Assembly: GCA_963764805.1 (NCBI GenBank)
Contig: CAVXUB010000003.1
Coordinates: 434,001-498,000, forward strand
DNA length: 64,000 bases
Direction: 5' to 3'
From: CAVXUB01 sp963764805
GTDB lineage: Bacteria; Actinomycetota; Acidimicrobiia; Acidimicrobiales; Bog-793
This document shows positions 57,944 to 64,000 of the stretch, in pieces. Position 1 is the stretch's first letter, and each line of letters starts with the position of its first letter. The notes beneath the pieces are model-generated. The model worked only from the letters and a program-made list of their open reading frames with translations. It was not told the origin of the DNA and searched no databases. A program made the position numbers and the translations under genes.

Positions 57944-59272
57944 GTGGGACAAAGATCGTCGCCGTTCGCGACCAGGTACGGCGCGGCAGCCGCTCTAGCC
58001 GTCACGATGCTGGCGGGTCTGGCGGCGGGCTGCGGCAACGCCAAGCCGTCCGTATCGACGTCCGGCGACACCGACGGTGTCACCTCGTCGTCGATCACCG
58101 TAGGCAATGTCGCCTCACTGTCCGGCCCCATACCGGCCGACTTCTCCTCGGTGTCGACCGGCGTGCAGGCCTATCTCGACATGATCAACGCCAAGGGCGG
58201 CGTGAACGGCCGGAAGATCCTCTTCCCCTCGGGAGATCAGCTCGACGACCAGACCGACGGCTCGATCGACGTCAACGCCGTCCGCCTGCTCGTGCAACAG
58301 GACCACGTCTTCGCTCTCGTCGGCGTGGCGACGCCGGTCTTCTCGGGGTCGAGGTTCCTCGTCTCGCACGACGTGCCCGCCTTCGGCTACGCCATCAGCC
58401 CCGACTGGACGGTCGGCGACGACCTGTTCGGCGCCGAGGGGTCCTACGTCGACTTCCTGTCGCCGGGCCCGGAACCGGCCTATCTCGCGCAACAGGTGGG
58501 CGCTCACAGGGTGGGCCTGCTCGCCTACTCCGTGACCGAGTCGCAGCAGGCATGCACGGGCTTTGCCAGCGTGATGAGGCGTCACGGGCTCGCCATCGCC
58601 TACGAGGACCTCTCGATCCCGGCGCCGGCAGTCGACCTCACGACCGACGTGGTGCGGATGCGCCAGGCGGGCGTGCAGATGGTGGTCAGCTGCCTCGACG
58701 TCTCGGCCAATGTGCTCCTCTCCCAGACCCTCCAGCAGCACTCGATGGCGCACGTCACCCAGTACTGGCTGAACGGCTACGACGAGGCGACCCTGACACA
58801 GAACGAGACGGCGATGGAAGGCGTCTACTTCCTCATCGGGCACACACCGTTCGAGCTCCCGCCCTCCCAGTTGCCGCGCTACCCGGGCATGCAGCAATAC
58901 CTCGCAGAGATGGCCCGCTACTTCCCGGACCAGCCGCCGAGCGAGGAGTCGCTGACGGGCTGGATCAACGCCGACCTGTTCGTCACGGGCCTCAGGATGA
59001 TCGGGCGCGACGTCACCCGCTCGCGGCTCATCAGGGCCATCAACTCGCTCACCGCCTACACCGCCGACGGGCTCGTCACGCCGATCAAGTGGGGCGCCGA
59101 GCACGACGCCAACGGTCCTTACGATTGCAACGTGTTCGTGCAGGTCCGCCACGGGGCCTTCGTGCCGGTCTTCGGCTCACCGCCGAGCGTGTTCACCTGC
59201 TTCCAGTATCCGCAGACCACTGCAGTGACGGTCGACAAGATCCCCCCTCCGCCGCAGCTGCCGGGCGCCTGA
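57944..59272 (+). CDS. ABC transporter substrate-binding lipoprotein (LivK-like)
   Basis: About 442 residues. A signal peptide ends in the lipobox LAGLAAGC, followed by a short Ser/Thr/Asp linker and a type I periplasmic-binding fold (VGNVASLSGPIPADF, AKGGVNGRKI, ALVGVATPVFSGS). The family binds branched-chain amino acids, amides or other small molecules. GTG 57944 gives a normal signal peptide; ATG 57902 would add 14 residues. It starts the transporter cluster that continues with fused permeases and two ATPases, about 18 bp and small overlaps apart. Confidence 0.88.
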   Translation: MGQRSSPFATRYGAAAALAVTMLAGLAAGCGNAKPSVSTSGDTDGVTSSSITVGNVASLSGPIPADFSSVSTGVQAYLDMINAKGGVNGRKILFPSGDQLDDQTDGSIDVNAVRLLVQQDHVFALVGVATPVFSGSRFLVSHDVPAFGYAISPDWTVGDDLFGAEGSYVDFLSPGPEPAYLAQQVGAHRVGLLAYSVTESQQACTGFASVMRRHGLAIAYEDLSIPAPAVDLTTDVVRMRQAGVQMVVSCLDVSANVLLSQTLQQHSMAHVTQYWLNGYDEATLTQNETAMEGVYFLIGHTPFELPPSQLPRYPGMQQYLAEMARYFPDQPPSEESLTGWINADLFVTGLRMIGRDVTRSRLIRAINSLTAYTADGLVTPIKWGAEHDANGPYDCNVFVQVRHGAFVPVFGSPPSVFTCFQYPQTTAVTVDKIPPPPQLPGA

Positions 59273-59290
59273 GACCCGGCCGAGGATCTG

Positions 59291-61348
59291 TTGAGCGAGT
59301 TCCTCAGCTTCGCCATCGCCGGCGTCCCGTTCGGCTGCGTCTTTGCTCTGATGGCCGTCGGCCTGGTCCTCGCATACCAGACATCGGGCGTCTTCAACCT
59401 CGCCTTCGGCGCCCAGGCCTACGCCTCGGCCCTCATGTTCTACGAGGCCGTCGCCAACGGCTGGCCGAAGTGGGCAGCGTTCGTGGCGGCGGTGCTCGTG
59501 GTGTCGCCGGGGCTCGGGTTGATGATGGACCGGCTCTTGTTCCGGCACATCCGCTCGGCACCGGTGCTCGTGAAGCTCGTCTCGGGGATCGGGATGCTGA
59601 TAACCATCCCGAGCGTCATCCAGCTGCTGTTCGGCAACGGCGGGCACCCGTCGCCGCCCGATCTTCTCCTCAGCCCGACGCAGGTCTACTTCCGCCTCGG
59701 CGGGGAACCGATCGACGGCACCCAGCTGTCAACCGTCGTCGTGACGGCGCTGGCGGTGCTGATCCTCGCCCTCGTCTTCCACTTCACCGTGTTCGGGCTG
59801 CGGATGCGGGCGATGGCCGAGAGCCCGCGGATGGTCCAGCTGACAGGCGCCAACGCCGAGAGGATCGGTGGCTTCACGTGGGCCCTTTCCTCGATGCTGG
59901 CCGGCCTCGCAGGGGTGCTGCTGGCGCCGGCGCTCGGGCAGGTGCAGTCCCTCGACTTCCTCGACCTTCTGGTCGCAGGCATCGCCGCCGCCGCCGTCGG
60001 CAGCCTCACCAGCCTTCCGCTCACCTTCGGCGGCGGCGTCGCCCTCGGCGTCGCCGAGGAGATCCTGGGCGGCTACCTGCCCTCCGGGAGCGTCCTCTCG
60101 TCGGGGCTGCGGTACGCCTTCCCGTTCGTGGCGCTCGTCGGGTTGCTGCTCTTCATGCCCGGCCTGAGGCGGCGCTGGGTGTCCGGCAGCGATCCGATGT
60201 CGGGCATCGACCCCCCACCTCCTCCGCTCGCCTCGACGATCAGGCCCCCCGGCCTCGAGCGCTTGATGACCAACGGGCTTCGCCTCCTGGTGGCCCTCTT
60301 CGTCGTGTCGTGCCTCACCGTCATGCCGGACAACTGGTTGATCGTGCTCACGCAGGGCCTGGCCTATTCGGTGATCTTCCTCTCGATCACCTTGCTGACG
60401 GGGATGAGCGGGCAGATCTCGCTCTGCCAGATGGCGTTCGCCGGCGCCGGAGCCTTCGCCGCCGGGCAGCTGGCGATGCACTTCAACATCTCGGTGCTGG
60501 CGGGCGTGATCCTCGGCGGCCTGGTGGCCGCCGCTCTCGGCGCGCTGGTGGCGATCCCGGCGCTCAGGCTGGGCGGCCTGGCGCTCGCCATCGCCACGCT
60601 CGCATTCGGCTTCCTGGCGGACAACATCGGGTTCCAGTACTCGTGGTCCGGCAACGGCCTGAGCGGCGTCCCCGTGCCGAGGCCGGCGCTCGCCGGCATC
60701 GACTTCACCAGCGACAAGTCCTACTTCCTGCTGGTGTTCGTCGTCCTGGTGCTGGCGGCGACCGTCGTGCACCTCGTGCGGCGCGGCACGACCGGTCGCT
60801 ACCTGGCGGCGATGAGGGGGAGCGAGCTCGCCGCCGCCGCCGTCGGCATCAACCTCAACCGGTGGAAGGTCGTGGTGTTCGCTCTTTCGGCCGGCCTCGC
60901 CGGGGTGGGCGGGGCGCTCTACTCGTCGATCAACGGGAGCGCCGCCGCCTCCGACTACACGACCTTCCAGTCCCTCGTGTTCCTCGTCGTCGTGGTCACG
61001 ACCGGAGTGAGGACCGTGGAGGGAGCGATCCAGGCCGGTCTCGGGTACGTGGTGATCGCAGAGCTGCTCACCTATCTGCACTCGCCTCGTTGGGCGAACC
61101 TCCTCGAGATCCTCTTCGGGCTCGGGGCCATCACCTACGCCCTCCATCCAGAAGGGATCGTGGAGCTGCAGAAGCGACGGTGGATCGAGCGGGTCGTCCG
61201 GCTGCGATCGACGACGGGCGCGGACCCGGACGGACCGGGCGGCGGCGGTGGAGGGGCGCGGGGTGGCTCCGGGGCTTCTGCCGCCGAGGCGGCGTCGCGG
61301 CTCCTCAGCGAGCGATTGGCCGGACCGGGGACCGGTGCGAGTGCTTGA
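59291..61348 (+). CDS. Fused LivH-LivM branched-chain amino-acid-type ABC permease
   Basis: A 685-residue protein containing both permeases. Residues 1-300 form a LivH-type domain (FALMAVGLVLAYQTSGVFNLAFG and the ATPase-contact region around MRAMAESPRMVQLTGANAERIG). A Pro-rich linker (about 305-320) leads to a LivM-type domain (LLTGMSGQISLCQMAFAGAG; contact region MRGSELAAAAVGIN). The C-terminal 50 residues are Gly/Ala-rich. TTG 59291 is the start. Fusions of the two permeases occur in actinobacteria but are less common than separate genes. The 3' end overlaps the first ATPase gene. Confidence 0.92.
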   Translation: MSEFLSFAIAGVPFGCVFALMAVGLVLAYQTSGVFNLAFGAQAYASALMFYEAVANGWPKWAAFVAAVLVVSPGLGLMMDRLLFRHIRSAPVLVKLVSGIGMLITIPSVIQLLFGNGGHPSPPDLLLSPTQVYFRLGGEPIDGTQLSTVVVTALAVLILALVFHFTVFGLRMRAMAESPRMVQLTGANAERIGGFTWALSSMLAGLAGVLLAPALGQVQSLDFLDLLVAGIAAAAVGSLTSLPLTFGGGVALGVAEEILGGYLPSGSVLSSGLRYAFPFVALVGLLLFMPGLRRRWVSGSDPMSGIDPPPPPLASTIRPPGLERLMTNGLRLLVALFVVSCLTVMPDNWLIVLTQGLAYSVIFLSITLLTGMSGQISLCQMAFAGAGAFAAGQLAMHFNISVLAGVILGGLVAAALGALVAIPALRLGGLALAIATLAFGFLADNIGFQYSWSGNGLSGVPVPRPALAGIDFTSDKSYFLLVFVVLVLAATVVHLVRRGTTGRYLAAMRGSELAAAAVGINLNRWKVVVFALSAGLAGVGGALYSSINGSAAASDYTTFQSLVFLVVVVTTGVRTVEGAIQAGLGYVVIAELLTYLHSPRWANLLEILFGLGAITYALHPEGIVELQKRRWIERVVRLRSTTGADPDGPGGGGGGARGGSGASAAEAASRLLSERLAGPGTGASA

Positions 61349-62129
61349 GGACCGAGCCGCGCCTTCCGGCGAACTGCTCGGAGTGCGGGGGGTGGTGCGA
61401 CGTTTCGGGGGGATCGTGGCCCTCCGGGGCGTCGATCTGCACGTCGACGCGAACGAGTGCGTGAGCCTCGTCGGGCCGAACGGCGCCGGCAAGACGACGT
61501 TGTTCGACTGTGTGAGCGGTGTCACGCGACCCGACGCCGGCGAGATCTTCTTCGACGGCCGGCGGATCGACCATCTGCCCGTCTACAGGCGCGCCCGCCT
61601 CGGCATCGGCAGGACGTTCCAGCGAGCAGAGCTGTTCGCCGGGTTGACGCCGCGCGAGCACCTGCTGACGGCCGAGCGCGCCCGCCGCGGCGACGGGCGG
61701 CTGTGGAAGGACCTCGTCAACCGCGGCACGCCACGAGCCGACGAGCACGAGCTCGTGGAAGTGGTCATCGACGAGCTCTCGCTGGGCGAGGTCGCCGACG
61801 CACCGATAGAGAGCCTGAGCCTCGGGCAAGGGCGACTCGTGGAGCTCGGCAGGGCGTTGATCGGCGAGCCGCGACTGCTCCTCCTCGACGAGCCCTCGTC
61901 GGGGCTCGACTCACGGGAGACCGTTGCCCTCGCCGCCGTCCTGAGCCAGGTGCGCGCCAGCCGCCGGCTGGCGATCCTGCTCGTGGAGCACGACCTGGAG
62001 CTGGTGCGGGCGCTCTCGGGAAGGGTCGTTGTGCTCGACTTCGGGCGTGTCATCGCCGAGGGATCGCTGGCCGACGTGTTGGCCGATGGGGCGGTCATCC
62101 GCTCCTATCTCGGGGAGGCCGCGAGTTGA
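61335..62129 (+). CDS. Branched-chain amino-acid-type ABC transporter ATPase (LivG-like)
   Basis: About 264 residues with Walker A GPNGAGKTT, signature LSLGQGRLVELGRAL, Walker B LLLLDEPSSGLD and the switch histidine in LLVEHDLELV. The RTFQRAELF segment and loop lengths fit the LivG subfamily. GTG 61335 overlaps the permease gene by 14 bp; a longer reading has no support. The signature has lost the usual SGGQ form (SLGQ), as is also seen in some LivG proteins. Confidence 0.9.
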   Translation: MRVLEDRAAPSGELLGVRGVVRRFGGIVALRGVDLHVDANECVSLVGPNGAGKTTLFDCVSGVTRPDAGEIFFDGRRIDHLPVYRRARLGIGRTFQRAELFAGLTPREHLLTAERARRGDGRLWKDLVNRGTPRADEHELVEVVIDELSLGEVADAPIESLSLGQGRLVELGRALIGEPRLLLLDEPSSGLDSRETVALAAVLSQVRASRRLAILLVEHDLELVRALSGRVVVLDFGRVIAEGSLADVLADGAVIRSYLGEAAS

Positions 62130-62917
62130 CGGCCACCGGGGGCAACGCGCCTCGAGGCAGCGTGTCCGAGGGAGGCGACCTCCACAGCGGAGGACCGGTC
62201 CCGATCCTCGAGCTGTCACACGTGTACGCCTCCTACGGGCGGTTCAAGGCCTTGTTCGACATCTCTCTCACCGTGCTGCCGGGGTCGGTGGTCGCCCTCG
62301 TCGGACCGAACGGCGCCGGCAAGACGACGATCGCCCGGGTCTGCACGGGACTGGTCCCCGTGACCGCCGGGAGCATCGTGGTGGGAGGGACCGACGTGAC
62401 CGGCTGGGCGCCATGGCGAATAGCCCGGCTCGGTGTCGTCCACGCGCCCGAGGGCCGCTCGGTGTTCGCCACCTTGAACGTGGAGGACAACCTCCTGATG
62501 AGCTTCCGCAGCGGGAGCGGGAGGAAGGAGGCCGCCGAGACCCTCGCCGTCACCTACGAGAGGTTCCCGAAGTTGGCCGAGCGCCGCAGGCAGCTCGCCG
62601 GCACGCTGTCCGGCGGCGAGCAGCGCATCCTGACGCTCGCCCGGGTACTGGCGCGACCGCCGCGGATGCTCGTAGTAGACGAGCTGTCGCTCGGCTTGGC
62701 GCCGAAGATCGTCGACGAGGTCTTCGCCGCCCTTCGGCAGATCAGTGAGGCAGGGACGGCGATCCTGGTCGTCGAGCAGCAGATCCCGCGTGCGCTGCAA
62801 CTGGCACAGCAGGTGGCGATCCTCCGCAAGGGCCGGATCGTGCACTCCGGTCCGGTTGCCGAGCTGGGCGACCTGGCCGAGTCGGTACTGCCGACAAGGG
62901 CCGCGACCGAGGGCTGA
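62126..62917 (+). CDS. Branched-chain amino-acid-type ABC transporter ATPase (LivF-like)
   Basis: About 263 residues with Walker A GPNGAGKTT, HAPEGRSVFATLNVEDNL typical of LivF, signature TLSGGEQRILTLARVL, Walker B MLVVDELSLGLAP and the Q-rich VVEQQIPRAL. TTG 62126 overlaps the preceding stop (TTGA); GTG 62162 is possible and would drop a 12-residue hydrophilic start. It completes the five-domain transporter encoded at 57944-62917. Confidence 0.92.
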   Translation: MTATGGNAPRGSVSEGGDLHSGGPVPILELSHVYASYGRFKALFDISLTVLPGSVVALVGPNGAGKTTIARVCTGLVPVTAGSIVVGGTDVTGWAPWRIARLGVVHAPEGRSVFATLNVEDNLLMSFRSGSGRKEAAETLAVTYERFPKLAERRRQLAGTLSGGEQRILTLARVLARPPRMLVVDELSLGLAPKIVDEVFAALRQISEAGTAILVVEQQIPRALQLAQQVAILRKGRIVHSGPVAELGDLAESVLPTRAATEG

Positions 62918-62979
62918 CCGTCGGCCGCGGAGGTCCGGCTCAGCGACGCGCAGCAGCCCGTAGCTCAGCGGCGCTTGGC

Positions 62980-63513
62980 TCAGCAGCCCTTGGCGCCCGG
63001 TATGACGAGGCCGAGCAGGCCGCATATCGTCGCCTTGGCGACGAGCCAGTGGCCACCGCTGTAGAGGGCCCAGCCCGTGAACGGCTGCGACAGCAAGGGC
63101 TTGCCGGATTTGCCGGTCACCTGGTAGCTGACCGAGGCACAGGGGCTCGTCAGCTGTTCGGCGCCGCACTTGCTGCCCCGGTAGAGCTTGACCGAGAGCA
63201 CCTTGGCACCGACGGCCTGCTTGGCGAGCGAAGTCTTCAGTGCCGACTGGAACAGGCCCTTCAGCTGTTGGCCGTTCTGCACGACAGCCAGCTTCGGCGC
63301 GATGGCCGGATCGGCGAGGTCGAAGAGCGTGGAGTAGGCGGCGTCGACCTCGGCCGCCGATTGCTGCTGCGACGGGATTGCCGTGGAGACAGTGGTGGAG
63401 GTGGTGGACGAGCTCCCGCTCGGGGAGGACCCGCAGGCCGCCAGCAGCAGACCGGCCGTCATCGTCACCGCGATCAGCCTGCGCTTCGTGCCCCGTCCGA
63501 TTGCTCTGTCCAT
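62980..63513 (-). CDS. Putative lipoprotein of unknown function
   Basis: About 177 residues from ATG 63513. The signal peptide has a basic start (RGTKRR) and the lipobox LLLAAC, then a Ser/Thr-rich linker and a compact domain with a probable disulphide pair (GSKCGAEQLTSPC) followed by VSYQVTGKSGKPLLSQPF and GWALYSGGHWLVAK. The mixed alpha/beta layout resembles small nuclear-transport-factor-like lipoproteins, but I do not assign a family. It is divergent from the adenosyltransferase gene. Confidence 0.75.
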   Translation of the reverse strand: MDRAIGRGTKRRLIAVTMTAGLLLAACGSSPSGSSSTTSTTVSTAIPSQQQSAAEVDAAYSTLFDLADPAIAPKLAVVQNGQQLKGLFQSALKTSLAKQAVGAKVLSVKLYRGSKCGAEQLTSPCASVSYQVTGKSGKPLLSQPFTGWALYSGGHWLVAKATICGLLGLVIPGAKGC

Positions 63514-63628
63514 GCCGACGAATCTATGCCCGGCCACCGCTTGCCGACCACGGCGGATCCGAGCCCGTCCCGTAAGGGGACCGGAGCCTGTTCCGGATGG
63601 CAGGCGCAGGACCTAGATTGGGAGGCGC

Positions 63629-64000
63629 GTGAAGATCTACACCCGCAAGGGAGACGACGGGACTACCGGCCTGCTCTACGGGGGTCGCGTTCGCAAGGAC
63701 AGCGATCAGATCGAGCTGAACGGGGCAGTCGACGAGGCGCAGTGCGCGCTCGGTCTGGCGAGAGCGTGGACGGCGAGAGGTGACGAGCTCGACCGCCTCG
63801 TCGTCAAGCTGGAGGGCGACCTGTGGGTGTTGATGGCCGAGGTGGCGACCGCTCCCGAGAACCGTCGCAAGCTCGTGGCCGGCAAGAGCCTCGTGACCGA
63901 GGAGATGGTGAGGTTCCTCGAGGAGCTGATCGACTCGCTCGAGGCGCGCTACGAGATGCCTACCGAGTTCGTGATCCCCGGCAGCAATCCGGTCTCAGCC
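63629..64000 (+). CDS. PduO-type ATP:cob(I)alamin adenosyltransferase, 3'-truncated by the window
   Basis: The first 124 codons are present and the frame is open at base 64000. The N-terminus KIYTRKGDDGTTGLLYGG is the diagnostic ATP-binding signature, followed by VDEAQCALGLARAW and FVIPGSNPVSA. The enzyme makes adenosylcobalamin for B12-dependent mutases or ribonucleotide reductase. GTG 63629 has GGAGG 5 nt upstream, and TAGATT at 63614-63619 is a possible -10 box. No cobalamin riboswitch is visible in the 115 bp upstream. Confidence 0.92.
   Translation, partial: MKIYTRKGDDGTTGLLYGGRVRKDSDQIELNGAVDEAQCALGLARAWTARGDELDRLVVKLEGDLWVLMAEVATAPENRRKLVAGKSLVTEEMVRFLEELIDSLEARYEMPTEFVIPGSNPVSA

Noticed and set aside
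57934..61464. A 1176-codon open frame overlapping the ABC transporter genes
   Set aside because: It is an Arg/Gly/Pro-rich shadow frame; the overlapping frames encode clear binding-protein and permease domains. Similar long antisense frames (for example 1-951, 59729-61525 and 46398-47873 on the minus strand) are rejected for the same reason.
63514..63628. Cobalamin riboswitch upstream of the adenosyltransferase
   Set aside because: The gap is only 115 bp and lacks a B12-box-like sequence; only a small GTCCC/GGGAC hairpin is visible.

Overview
The window is GC-rich chromosomal DNA of an actinobacterium, probably from the class Acidimicrobiia or a close relative (inference). Pointers are a division and cell-wall (dcw) cluster running on into sepF, yggT and divIVA, the lexA / LysM protein / nrdR order, a DUF222-HNH gene, a DUF3040 protein, a CGAAC-N4-GTTCG SOS box, an LLM-class (F420-type) oxidoreductase, and frequent GTG/TTG starts. 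No rRNA, tRNA, CRISPR array, prophage or insertion sequence was recognised.

Layout. 1-4127: the 3' part of a polytopic envelope protein and a secreted DUF5719-like protein. 4221-7304: ftsH and a CPBP membrane protease. 7323-11399: phosphohexomutase, Trm112-like protein, SIS-domain sugar-phosphate isomerase, and a short archaeal-type S-adenosylhomocysteine hydrolase paralogue that lacks a catalytic lysine. 11400-11861: an unannotated structured RNA locus with its own -10 box, a 13-bp long-range closing helix and a terminator-like hairpin, directly upstream of the raiA/hpf gene; I propose it is a raiA-motif RNA. 12556-18762: miaA, dapF, hflX, dapC, and dapD-dapE on the other strand. 18871-22926: lipoprotein, then the SOS region lexA, LysM protein, nrdR, dinB. 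23083-33929: accessory and metabolic genes (DUF3040, ROK kinase, two HNH proteins, canonical ahcY with a MerR regulator, holin-like protein, lipoate-ligase-like protein, LLM oxidoreductase, a sortase with its probable surface substrate, SDR). 34105-50715: dcw cluster mraZ, rsmH, ftsL, ftsI, murE, mraY, ftsW, murG, murC, murB, ftsQ, ftsZ, yggS, sepF, yggT, divIVA, DUF167. murD and murF are absent. 50808-53565: a histone-H1-like/DksA-finger fusion, lspA, rluD. 53605-57816: group-2 sigma factor, histidine phosphatase, Rrf2 regulator, phosphodiesterase, DMT transporter. 57944-62917: branched-chain amino-acid-type ABC transporter with fused LivH-LivM permease. 62980-64000: lipoprotein and the start of a PduO-type adenosyltransferase.

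Functional links. The dcw genes from ftsL to ftsQ are joined at every junction by a 4-bp ATGA/GTGA/TTGA overlap, implying one translationally coupled operon. The dap genes supply meso-diaminopimelate for MurE. LexA should control the divergent LysM division inhibitor through the SOS box. Two S-adenosylhomocysteine hydrolase homologues of different lineages lie about 14 kb apart.

Quality warning. At least nine genes (DUF5719, dapC, dapE, merR, the DUF222-HNH gene, the lipoate-ligase-like gene, ftsI, murG, yggS) carry single-base frameshifts, several in short G or C runs. Because murG, ftsI and dapE should be essential, sequencing or assembly indels are more likely than real pseudogenes. Short tandem repeats of 9-24 nt are also unusually frequent.
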